The position numbers were made by a program, and so were the translations under genes. Shown here in pieces: positions 1-5,830 of a stretch of 7,815 bases of DNA. Under the pieces are notes generated by a model that did not search any database, was not told the origin of the DNA, and saw only the letters and a list, made by a program, of their open reading frames with translations. The DNA is taken from assembly GCA_947589725.1 (NCBI GenBank), contig CANQCQ010000042.1, positions 1-7,815 of the forward strand. Direction: 5' to 3'. Position 1 is the stretch's first letter. Each line of letters opens with the position of its first letter. The DNA comes from an uncultured Bacilli bacterium. Its GTDB lineage: Bacteria; Bacillota_I; Bacilli_A; RF39; UBA660.

Positions 1-354
1 ATGAAAAAATCAGATGGTATTTTAATATCTAGTGGAGAAGAATTACATATAGCCTTACAATTAGCTAAAAATCTAGCAATCAAAGGTATTCAAATTAGAG
101 TAGTTTCAATGCCTAATTTAATAAAATTTCTAAATCAAGAAGAAGACTATATAGAAAGCATCCTCCCTGTTGAAATAAGAAAAATAGTTATAGAAACCTC
201 AACAACATATATTTGGAGTAGAATAGTATTTAATTCAAAATATATTATTGGTCTAGATAGATTTGGAGTATGTGGCTCTTGTGAAGATGTTTATAAAACT
301 TTAGGTTTTGATATAAAAACTCTTGAAGAAAAAATAGAAAAATTACTAAAATAA
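1..354 (+). CDS. tkt: Transketolase, C-terminal domain (5' end outside the window)
   Basis: Transketolase moves two-carbon ketol units between sugar phosphates in the cytosolic pentose phosphate pathway, using thiamine diphosphate. The 117 residues match only the last domain of the family: the strand-loop segment GILISSGEELHIAL (residues 6-19), then IRVVSMPNLIKF (32-43, like the family's VRVVSMPSWELF), ESILP (52-56) and GLDRFG (84-89, family GIDRFG), ending in the usual amphipathic helix. Family members are about 650 residues, so the pyrophosphate and pyrimidine domains should lie upstream. The ATG at base 1 is therefore probably an internal Met and the gene is cut by the window edge; a freestanding C-terminal domain is possible but less likely. 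The loop after DRFG reads VCGSCED rather than the common ASAPAE. No terminator follows, so transcription probably continues into the SirA-like gene 52 bases downstream, an order shared with Bacillus subtilis. Confidence 0.85.
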   Translation: MKKSDGILISSGEELHIALQLAKNLAIKGIQIRVVSMPNLIKFLNQEEDYIESILPVEIRKIVIETSTTYIWSRIVFNSKYIIGLDRFGVCGSCEDVYKTLGFDIKTLEEKIEKLLK

Positions 355-361
355 AACGACA

Positions 362-421
362 ATAATAGACTCTAATAATTATTATCCTTATAATAGGTGA
401 ATAGTTATGAGAGTCTATTAT
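362..421. repeat. 12-bp perfect inverted repeat flanking the sirA start
   Basis: ATAATAGACTCT (362-373) and AGAGTCTATTAT (410-421) are exact reverse complements separated by 36 bases. The right arm begins directly after the ATG of the SirA-like gene (407-409) and covers codons 2 to 5. The loop carries the ribosome-binding site AGGTGA (395-400), a smaller hairpin ATTAT-CCTT-ATAAT (381-394), and a CCT (386-388) able to pair with the AGG of the ribosome-binding site. In RNA this could hold the start codon at the top of a stem; in DNA it could be a split operator. There is no T-run, so it is not an ordinary terminator. Function is inference. Confidence 0.5.
395..400 (+). promoter_or_regulatory. 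Ribosome-binding site of the SirA-like gene
   Basis: AGGTGA lies 6 bases before ATG 407 and fixes this start, which also gives the family-typical N-terminus (VYYIFEIKDEF). It sits inside the loop of the 362-421 inverted repeat. Confidence 0.7.
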
Positions 422-814
422 ATTTTTGAAATAAAAGATGAATTTAGAAAAATGTATAAGGGTAGAGAAAGTGCTTTATATGGAATATTACGAAGTATAT
501 ATAAATTAAGTTTAAGTGAAGTAGACTATGGATATTCTCTTCTAAAGCAAGTGACTAATCCAATAAATAAAGATGATTTAGATAGAGATATTTATGTAAA
601 ATTACATAGAGAATATCCTTATTCTAAAAAAAATAATATTCATTATTATAATCAATTATATAAAAATGAAGTTAGTCGCTTAATTATTAAGAAGACATAT
701 ATTAGGTTAGAGTTAGAACAAAATTCATCATCATTTTTTTCTATTTTAGGAAAATATTCCAAGAATTATTTTGCTTGTGATTTTAATAAATTAAACTATT
801 TCTTTGTAAAATAA
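407..814 (+). CDS. sirA: SirA-like inhibitor of DnaA (replication control)
   Basis: In Bacillus, SirA (YneE) binds domain I of the initiator DnaA and blocks new rounds of replication as cells commit to sporulation. This 135-residue protein has the family's N-terminal pattern: YYIFEIKDEF (4-13) followed by YKGRES (17-22), matching my memory of B. subtilis YYTYLIKEEF and YFGRES, and a C-terminal FACDFNKLNYFFV (122-134) matching the family's FLAMDFN-x-x-x-Y-x-W. Length is close to the Bacillus protein (about 148). No signal peptide or membrane segment is visible. Position supports the call: the gene lies between transketolase and yneF, as in B. subtilis. Start ATG 407 has AGGTGA 6 bases upstream. 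The middle (residues 35-100) is very rich in Lys, Asn and Tyr and poorly conserved. Family membership is well supported by motif plus synteny; that it inhibits DnaA here, or is linked to sporulation at all, is inference. Confidence 0.8.
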   Translation: MRVYYIFEIKDEFRKMYKGRESALYGILRSIYKLSLSEVDYGYSLLKQVTNPINKDDLDRDIYVKLHREYPYSKKNNIHYYNQLYKNEVSRLIIKKTYIRLELEQNSSSFFSILGKYSKNYFACDFNKLNYFFVK

Positions 815-847
815 ATACTTGTAAATATAATATTTATCATATAAAAT
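804..847 (+). promoter_or_regulatory. Candidate promoter(s) for yneF
   Basis: Two overlapping sigma-A-like arrangements are visible. The first is TTGTAA (804-809), 16-base spacer, TATAAT (826-831). The second is TTGTAA (819-824), 17-base spacer, TAAAAT (842-847). Both -35 boxes match consensus at 4 of 6 positions, and the -10 boxes at 6 and 5 of 6. The first overlaps the 3' end of the SirA-like gene and would leave a leader of about 30 bases including a good ribosome-binding site. In DNA this AT-rich such matches also arise by chance, so read-through from sirA remains possible. Confidence 0.45.
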
Positions 848-867
848 AAAGAAGAGGAGATGATAAT

Positions 868-1077
868 ATGTTACAAGATATTTTAATATTACTATTTGGT
901 ATAGTAGTAGGAGCAGTAATTGGTTTTTTTCTTGCAAGACATTTTATGAAAAAGTATCTTAAAGATAATCCTCCAATTAGTGAAGATATGATTAAAACTT
1001 TAATGATGCAAATGGGTAGAAAACCAAATCAAAAACAAATAAATCAAATGATGAAGGCTATGTCAAAATACCAATAA
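868..1077 (+). CDS. yneF: YneF-family (UPF0154) small membrane protein
   Basis: A 69-residue protein with one N-terminal transmembrane helix (about residues 4-23, DILILLFGIVVGAVIGFFLA) followed by a basic RHFMKKYLK stretch, which predicts an N-out, C-in orientation by the positive-inside rule. The cytoplasmic tail carries the family signature NPPISEDMIKTLMMQMG (34-50) and KPNQKQINQMMKAM (52-65), nearly identical to Bacillus YneF as I remember it. The molecular function of UPF0154 proteins is not established. Start ATG 868 is preceded by GAGGAGATGAT (853-863), a very strong ribosome-binding site. The gene follows sirA as in B. subtilis and ends inside a strong intrinsic terminator, making it the last gene of the tkt-sirA-yneF unit. 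Confidence 0.92.
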   Translation: MLQDILILLFGIVVGAVIGFFLARHFMKKYLKDNPPISEDMIKTLMMQMGRKPNQKQINQMMKAMSKYQ

Positions 1078-1090
1078 TTTGGTATTTTTT
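1065..1090 (+). terminator. Intrinsic terminator after yneF
   Basis: AAAATACCAA (1065-1074), loop TAAT, TTGGTATTTT (1079-1088) form a perfect 10-bp stem running straight into a T-run (1085-1090). The left arm lies within the last codons of yneF and the stop codon falls in the loop. It closes the tkt-sirA-yneF transcript. Confidence 0.85.
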
Positions 1091-1091
1091 G

Positions 1092-1120
1092 TTGCTATAA
1101 ATTTCTTGATATTATATATT
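1092..1120 (+). promoter_or_regulatory. Promoter of the 1155-1649 gene
   Basis: TTGCTA (1092-1097), 17-base spacer, TATATT (1115-1120) is a sigma-A-like promoter (4/6 and 5/6 matches). Predicted transcription start is near 1127, leaving about 28 bases of leader that include the ribosome-binding site. It directly follows the yneF terminator, so the next gene appears independently transcribed. Confidence 0.55.
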
Positions 1121-1154
1121 TATCTTGAGTTAAGAAGTATTGGAGATAAGAATT

Positions 1155-1649
1155 ATGGATAAAAAAATTAGTAATATTATAAAAGTATTATTTGTAATAG
1201 TTATAGTAAGTATATTAATAATATATGTTTTTTTTAATTTTAATAAATTTGATTATCAAAGTAGTCTTACTTATGCAAGAAATTTTTTAAATAATAATTA
1301 TGAATCTTTAAATAAATTAGCTAATGAGTATTTAGAAAATCATGATTTAAAAACAAAGAAGTATAAAATTGTTAAAAGTATTAGATATAGTAAGACTGAG
1401 TATATTTATATGAAAGAGCTAGAAAACGTAATATTTGAATGTAATTATCAAGGATCTTTAGGAGGTCAAAGTTGGGGACTATTATTTATTCCTAATAATA
1501 AATATCTTGATTCAAAAAAATTATTTATCTACAATGAAAAAGAACTTAATACTGGTAATAATATATTTATAAGAAGAAAATTAAAAGATAATTGGTTTTT
1601 CTATTATGATGATTGGGATGGAAAAGTAGATTTATCAAAAGTTAAATAA
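1155..1649 (+). CDS. Unknown membrane-anchored protein
   Basis: I do not recognise this gene with confidence. The 164-residue product begins MDKK, has one hydrophobic helix (residues 8-27, IIKVLFVIVIVSILIIYVFF) with lysines on its N-terminal side, and then a hydrophilic domain expected outside the membrane. That domain has a helical part (37-62) and a C-terminal part rich in aromatics: ECNYQGSLGGQSWGLLFIP (95-113), then KDNWFFYYDDWDGKV (144-158). The GS...WGLL...P...DNW.YY layout faintly recalls small secreted hypothetical proteins of Clostridia; this is a memory-based impression only. There is a single Cys (96), so no internal disulfide and no lipobox. An in-frame TTG at 1140 is possible, but GGAG (1142-1145) lies 9 bases before ATG 1155 and is the likely ribosome-binding site. 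It has its own promoter and sits between yneF and uvrC with no evident functional tie to either. Confidence 0.75.
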   Translation: MDKKISNIIKVLFVIVIVSILIIYVFFNFNKFDYQSSLTYARNFLNNNYESLNKLANEYLENHDLKTKKYKIVKSIRYSKTEYIYMKELENVIFECNYQGSLGGQSWGLLFIPNNKYLDSKKLFIYNEKELNTGNNIFIRRKLKDNWFFYYDDWDGKVDLSKVK

Positions 1650-1679
1650 ATTTATTTTGTTATTGTTCTACTATTCTAA

Positions 1680-1688
1680 TGGTATAAT
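1680..1688 (+). promoter_or_regulatory. Extended -10 promoter of uvrC
   Basis: TGGTATAAT is a perfect TG-N-TATAAT extended -10 element. No good -35 box lies 16-18 bases upstream, as is common for extended -10 promoters. Predicted transcription starts near 1695, which places the in-frame GTG at 1693 outside the transcript and supports ATG 1708 as the start. Confidence 0.7.
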
Positions 1689-1697
1689 ATGAGTGTT

Positions 1698-1703
1698 GGT
1701 GAT
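1698..1703 (+). promoter_or_regulatory. Ribosome-binding site of uvrC
   Basis: GGTGAT, complementary to the 3' end of 16S rRNA, ends 4 bases before ATG 1708. The same element with the same spacing occurs before the transglutaminase TTG start on the other strand. Confidence 0.6.
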
Positions 1704-1707
1704 ATGT

Positions 1708-3471
1708 ATGAAAGATTTTAAGGAAAAATTGGCTTTAGTTCCTACTAAACCGGGAAGTTATCAAATGAAAAATAAAGATGGGGTTATTATTTATGTAGGA
1801 AAAGCAAAGAATTTACAAAGAAGACTTAGAAGTTATTTTACAAGAACTGTAACTGGCAAGACTAAAATGTTGGTTGAAGATATTGATGATTTTGAATATA
1901 TAGTTACCTCAACAGAACTTGAAAGTTTAATTCTTGAAATAACTTTGATAAAAAAATATGATCCTAAGTATAATATATTGCTTAGAGATGATAAGACATA
2001 TCCATATATCGAACTTACAAACGAAGCATATCCAAAGGTTAGAATAATTAGAAATACTAAACGTAAGAAAATAAAAAGTCATTTATATGGACCATTTCCT
2101 AATGCTACAGCTGCTAGAAAAACAGTAAATATAATTAATAGACTATATCCCCTTAGAAAATGTGAAAGATTAGGAAAAGATTTATGTCTTTATTATCATA
2201 TCCATGAATGTTTAGGCTATTGTAAGAAAAAAATTAATCCTGAAGAAATTGAAGCTATGAAAAAAGAAATTATTACCTTCTTAAAGGGAGATGCTACACT
2301 AGTTACTGAAAAGATTAATAAGGAAATGGCTTTAGCTTCTAATAATATGAATTATGAACGAGCAATTGAGCTTAGAAATATGTTAAATGATATTTCTACT
2401 ACTTTGAAAAAACAAAAGATAGATTTAAATAATAATGAATCATTTGATTTAATTAATTATTATAAAGATAAAAATTATTTATCAATTGAAATATTCTTTA
2501 TTAGAGATGGACTTTTATTTGGTAGACATAATGAGATAATACCAACAATGAAAGAAGTAGAAGATGAAGTAATTGAATATTTAATTAAATTTTATGATAG
2601 TGGTATTATTGTACCTAAAGCTTTATATGTACCTTCTGAATTAAATGATTTCTTATTAGAAAGTTATTTTAATATAAAAGTATTTAAACCTCAAAAAGGT
2701 AAAATGAAAGAACTTATGAATTTAGCTTTAGATAATGCCAAAGAGCATTTAGAAGCTGAAGAAGAGACTCTACAAAAGGATGATAGTGAAAGACAAAAGG
2801 CAATTTCACAATTAAAGGATCTCTTAGGAGTAAAAAAAGTATCACGAATGGAGTCATTTGATAATTCACATTTATTTGGAACATATTATGTTGGTGGTAT
2901 GGTAGTATTTGATGACTTTGTTCCTTTAAAAGATGAATATCGTAAATTTAAAATTAGTACTGAGGTAAAAGATGATTTAAGTGCTATGCGTGAAGTTCTT
3001 TATCGAAGATATTATAAAGTGCTAATGGAAAATTTAACTAAACCAGATTTAATTGTTATGGATGGTGGAAGAACTCAAGTTGAAGTATGTAAAGAAATTA
3101 TTTCCTCTTTAGGTCTAAATATTCCCATAATTGGTTTAGTAAAAGATGATAAACATAGAACTAATCAAATAATAAATGATAAATTCGAAGTATTAGAAGT
3201 TCCTAAAGACTCAAATTTATTTTTATTCTTAACTAGAATACAAGATGAAGTTCATAGATATGCAATTTCATATCACAGAAATATTAAAGCTAAAGGAGCT
3301 CTTTCTAGTATTTTAGATATGGCTCCAGGAGTTGGAGCAGCAAGAAGAAAGGAATTATTAAAAAGATTTGGTTCTTTAAAGAAATTAAAAGAAGCATCTA
3401 TTGAAGAACTATCTCAAGTTGTACCTGAAAGTGTTGCAGAAAACCTATTTATTTTTCTTAAGGAAATATAG
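1708..3471 (+). CDS. uvrC: UvrABC excinuclease subunit C
   Basis: UvrC makes the 3' and 5' incisions around bulky DNA lesions in nucleotide excision repair, acting on the UvrB-DNA complex in the cytoplasm. At 587 residues it is full length (B. subtilis about 598). Domains in order: GIY-YIG nuclease with PGSY (15-18), IYVGKAKNLQRR (28-39) and its catalytic Glu77 in ILEITLIKKYDPKYN; four cysteines 152, 160, 168 and 172, the set that binds a [4Fe-4S] cluster in studied UvrCs; UVR (UvrB-binding) motif about 193-229; RNase H-like nuclease with FDNSH (Asp385), KDDLSAMREVLYRRY (Asp422/423), MDGG (Asp452) and DEVHRYAISYHR (His516); C-terminal helix-hairpin-helix pair (about 533-587). All expected catalytic residues are present, so both nuclease centres should work. 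Start ATG 1708 gives the typical MKDFKEKLALVPTKPG opening. The prepilin-like gene follows after 27 bases with no terminator between them, so the two may be co-transcribed. Confidence 0.97.
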   Translation: MKDFKEKLALVPTKPGSYQMKNKDGVIIYVGKAKNLQRRLRSYFTRTVTGKTKMLVEDIDDFEYIVTSTELESLILEITLIKKYDPKYNILLRDDKTYPYIELTNEAYPKVRIIRNTKRKKIKSHLYGPFPNATAARKTVNIINRLYPLRKCERLGKDLCLYYHIHECLGYCKKKINPEEIEAMKKEIITFLKGDATLVTEKINKEMALASNNMNYERAIELRNMLNDISTTLKKQKIDLNNNESFDLINYYKDKNYLSIEIFFIRDGLLFGRHNEIIPTMKEVEDEVIEYLIKFYDSGIIVPKALYVPSELNDFLLESYFNIKVFKPQKGKMKELMNLALDNAKEHLEAEEETLQKDDSERQKAISQLKDLLGVKKVSRMESFDNSHLFGTYYVGGMVVFDDFVPLKDEYRKFKISTEVKDDLSAMREVLYRRYYKVLMENLTKPDLIVMDGGRTQVEVCKEIISSLGLNIPIIGLVKDDKHRTNQIINDKFEVLEVPKDSNLFLFLTRIQDEVHRYAISYHRNIKAKGALSSILDMAPGVGAARRKELLKRFGSLKKLKEASIEELSQVVPESVAENLFIFLKEI

Positions 3472-3498
3472 TATAATAAATAATAGGAAGGTGGATGT

Positions 3499-3933
3499 AT
3501 GAAAAATAATAAAGGAATAACAATTGTTGAATTATTAGCAGCTATCACAATAATTGGAATACTAGCAGTAGTAGCAGTACCATCAGTTTATCGCTATGTT
3601 GAAAAATCTAGAAATCAGTCTAAAGAGACAATGTTAAAGTCAGCATATGAAGCAGCACAGACTTATGTAATGGATAATAATATTTTACTTAATTCTACTA
3701 ACAATACATATACTGTAAAAATGTCTGAACTAGTAGAAAAAGAATATCTAGAACCATTATTTGATCCATCATCTGGGGATGGAGAAAGATGTGATACTCA
3801 AGAAAATAGTGAAGTAGTAATTACAAATGATGAGACTACCGTAAGTGGTTTTGCAAATTATAATTATAAAGTTACTATTGAATGTCCGCTATCTGGTACA
3901 GTAAAAGATACATTTCCAAAAACAGATGAATAA
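3499..3933 (+). CDS. Type IV prepilin-like protein (class III signal peptide)
   Basis: A 144-residue pilin-type protein. The N-terminus MKNNKG then ITIVELLAAITIIGILAVVAV is a textbook prepilin leader: prepilin peptidase should cut after Gly6, leaving Ile1 (N-methylated in this family) and Glu at +5 (Glu11 of the precursor), followed by the hydrophobic assembly helix to about residue 30 and the amphipathic extension YVEKSRNQSKETMLKSAYEAAQTYV. The C-terminal domain has two cysteines (98 and 129) placed like the disulfide that closes the D-region of many pilins. It could be a minor pilin, a ComGC-like pseudopilin of a DNA-uptake machine, or a surface pilin; the soluble part does not tell. No peptidase, ATPase or platform protein lies in the window. 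The ribosome-binding site AGGAAGGTGG (3485-3494) precedes ATG 3499. It follows uvrC by 27 bases and ends in a terminator. Confidence 0.88.
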   Translation: MKNNKGITIVELLAAITIIGILAVVAVPSVYRYVEKSRNQSKETMLKSAYEAAQTYVMDNNILLNSTNNTYTVKMSELVEKEYLEPLFDPSSGDGERCDTQENSEVVITNDETTVSGFANYNYKVTIECPLSGTVKDTFPKTDE

Positions 3934-3960
3934 TACATTTAAATTATGTATTATTTTTTT
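3929..3960 (+). terminator. Intrinsic terminator after the prepilin gene
   Basis: AATAATACAT (3929-3938), loop TTAAATT, ATGTATTATT (3946-3955) form a perfect 10-bp stem followed by T's to 3960. The stem includes the stop codon of the prepilin gene. It separates the uvrC-prepilin unit from mutL-miaA. Confidence 0.82.
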
Positions 3961-3980
3961 ATTTATAAGTGTATTTGTTA

Positions 3981-3989
3981 TGTTAAAAT
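3981..3989 (+). promoter_or_regulatory. Extended -10 promoter of mutL-miaA
   Basis: TGTTAAAAT fits TG-N-TAAAAT (5/6 to the -10 consensus plus the TG extension). No convincing -35 is seen; the best is TTATAA at 3963-3968 with a short 15-base spacer. It lies between the prepilin terminator and mutL; transcription would start near 3996, leaving a leader of about 25 bases that contains the mutL ribosome-binding site. Confidence 0.5.
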
Positions 3990-4020
3990 AATTATAGTAA
4001 ATATTAGGAAGTGAAGAGTT

Positions 4021-5808
4021 TTGAGTAAAATACATGTAATGGATGAAGTTTTAGCAAACAAGATAGCAGCTGGAGAAGTAGTAGAAAAATGTATGAATGT
4101 TGTTAAAGAGTTAGTTGAAAACTCTATTGATGCTAAATCAACAGAAATAAAAATTAAATTGATTGATTCTGGTGTTAAGGAAATTGAAGTTAGTGATAAT
4201 GGTATTGGTATGGATGAGGTAGACGCTAAATTGGCTTTTCAACGTCATGCAACTTCAAAATTAAAAAATTTAGATGATCTATTTTATATAGAATCTTTAG
4301 GTTTTAGAGGTGAGGCTCTTCCTTCAATTGCTAGTGTATCTAATGTTACTTTAAAAACTAGTGATGGAAAAGTTGGTACATTAGTAACCATAAATGGTGG
4401 AAATCTTATCTCTATTGTAAGATGTGATCTCCAACAAGGCACAACTATAACAGTTAAAGACTTATTTTATAATACTCCAGTTAGATTAAAATATTTAAAA
4501 AATTTATATATTGAATTAGCTAATATAGTAGATTATATTAATAAAATGGCTCTGTCTTATCCAAATATTAAATTTACTTTAATTAATAATGATAAAGTAT
4601 TATTACAAACTGATGGAAATGGAGACTTATTAAAAGTAATTTATGAAATTTATGGAATAAATGTTGCTAAAAAGATGATTCCAATTAATGGTGAAAATGA
4701 TGATTATAATATAAGTGGTTTTATTTCTTATCCCGAAATTACAAAGAGTAATCGAAATTCTATTACTACTTTGGTTAATGGTCGTGTTATAAAAAATAAT
4801 GAATTAAATAAAACTATAGTTGATAGTTATCATACATATATTCATAAAGATAGATATCCAATAATAATTTTAAATATTGATGTAGATCCTATTTTAGTAG
4901 ATATAAATATTCATCCTACTAAAATGGATATAAAATTCTCTAAAATGGATACTTTAAAAGAATTAGTAACTAGCGTAATATCTAAAACATTAGAAGTTAT
5001 TAACTTGATACCAGATGCAGCTACTAGAGATCTACACGCTATAAATGAAGTTAGACATCAAATAATTGAAAAAGATGTATCTTTTACTGATAATTCAGAA
5101 AAAGTAGATAAAGTATATGAAGAGATGCAATTAAATTTTGATGTTCAAGAAGAGCAAATTAAATATGAAAAAAGTAATGAGTCTTTAAATAATGAAGAAT
5201 TAGTTGATACTAAAACTGATTATAATAGAATTAAAAAAATGTATCCAAAAACGGTTCTTTTTATGACTTATATTGTTGCGGAAAATGATGATGGAATGTA
5301 TTTAATAGATCAACATGCTGCTGCTGAACGTATTAATTATGAAAAAATACTTAAATCTATAAAAGAAAAACCAATTATAATTGATTTACTTGTACCTATT
5401 AAAATTGAATTAAGACAAGATGAATTTATAATATTGAAAGAACATTTTGATGTCTTAGAACAATATGGTTTTAAGGTTGAAGATTTTGGTTTTAATACTA
5501 TTTTAATAAGAACTCATCCTGATTGGATAAAAGGTGATAAGAAAGAAGAATTAATTAGAAAAATAGTTGATATTTTATGTGAAAAAAAGTCATTTGATTT
5601 TGATCAATTTATCTGGCGTATGGCCGCAACAACAGCGTGTAGAATGAGTGTTATGGCGGGAGACTATATATCAAGTGAAGATCAAGAATGGATATTAGAT
5701 AATATTCGAAAATGTGAGAATCCATTTACTTGTCCACATGGTCGACCAACAATTATTACTTATACTAGGTATGAATTAGAAAGATTATTTAAGCGACAAC
5801 TTGATTAA
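4021..5808 (+). CDS. mutL: DNA mismatch repair protein MutL (endonuclease type)
   Basis: MutL couples mismatch recognition by MutS to strand incision and excision. This 595-residue protein has the N-terminal GHKL ATPase: ANKIAAGEVVE (12-22), KELVENSIDA (29-38, catalytic Glu30 and Mg-binding Asn34), DNGIGM (59-64), ATSKL...ESLGFRGEALPSI (77-103) and the FYNTPVR loop (149-155). A variable acidic linker (about 335-400) joins the C-terminal domain, which carries the complete nuclease signature of self-nicking MutLs: DQHAAAERINYE (430-441), ACRMSVMAGD (539-548), CPHGRPT (571-577) and FKR (590-592). Such MutLs belong to organisms without the MutH/Dam strand-marking system. The start is TTG 4021, with AGGAAGTG (4006-4013) upstream; it gives the family's MSKI-LDE-LANKIAAGEVV type opening. 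Odd points: family RPASV after GEVVE is here KCMNV, and the beta-clamp motif has lost its Gln (IDLLVP, 454-459). miaA follows after 22 bases; mutS is not in the window. Confidence 0.96.
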   Translation: MSKIHVMDEVLANKIAAGEVVEKCMNVVKELVENSIDAKSTEIKIKLIDSGVKEIEVSDNGIGMDEVDAKLAFQRHATSKLKNLDDLFYIESLGFRGEALPSIASVSNVTLKTSDGKVGTLVTINGGNLISIVRCDLQQGTTITVKDLFYNTPVRLKYLKNLYIELANIVDYINKMALSYPNIKFTLINNDKVLLQTDGNGDLLKVIYEIYGINVAKKMIPINGENDDYNISGFISYPEITKSNRNSITTLVNGRVIKNNELNKTIVDSYHTYIHKDRYPIIILNIDVDPILVDINIHPTKMDIKFSKMDTLKELVTSVISKTLEVINLIPDAATRDLHAINEVRHQIIEKDVSFTDNSEKVDKVYEEMQLNFDVQEEQIKYEKSNESLNNEELVDTKTDYNRIKKMYPKTVLFMTYIVAENDDGMYLIDQHAAAERINYEKILKSIKEKPIIIDLLVPIKIELRQDEFIILKEHFDVLEQYGFKVEDFGFNTILIRTHPDWIKGDKKEELIRKIVDILCEKKSFDFDQFIWRMAATTACRMSVMAGDYISSEDQEWILDNIRKCENPFTCPHGRPTIITYTRYELERLFKRQLD

Positions 5809-5818
5809 TAAAAGCTTT

Positions 5819-5825
5819 AGGAGGT
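5819..5825 (+). promoter_or_regulatory. Ribosome-binding site of miaA
   Basis: AGGAGGT, a near-perfect Shine-Dalgarno, ends 5 bases before GTG 5831 and fixes that non-ATG start. It lies in the 22-base gap after mutL, consistent with translation from a shared mRNA. Confidence 0.8.
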
Positions 5826-5830
5826 AGCAG

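Noticed and set aside
1..354. A novel freestanding 117-residue protein starting at base 1
   Set aside because: All its motifs match the transketolase C-terminal domain, so the ATG at base 1 is most simply an internal Met at the window edge.
366..394. TAGACT, 17-base spacer, TATAAT as a sirA promoter
   Set aside because: Good on paper, but transcription would start near 401, after the ribosome-binding site at 395-400, leaving a 6-base leader. Read-through from transketolase is more likely.
1140..1154. TTG start for the unknown membrane protein
   Set aside because: The GGAG ribosome-binding site (1142-1145) lies just inside this extension and serves ATG 1155.
1644..1657. AAATAAATTTATTT palindrome as a terminator before uvrC
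   Set aside because: Pure A/T, no room for a proper loop and no distinct T-run after it; too weak to annotate.
1693..1707. Upstream in-frame GTG as the uvrC start (five extra residues)
   Set aside because: It lies at or before the predicted transcription start of the extended -10 promoter and has no ribosome-binding site; ATG 1708 has GGTGAT and gives the family-typical N-terminus.
1723..1770. GSY instead of GIY/GVY in the UvrC nuclease motif as a loss of function
   Set aside because: This position varies among Bacillota UvrCs and the catalytic Tyr29, Arg39 and Glu77 are present.
3472..3477. TATAAT just after the uvrC stop as a promoter for the prepilin gene
   Set aside because: A perfect -10 hexamer but no TG extension and no recognisable -35; in such AT-rich sequence it is not enough on its own.
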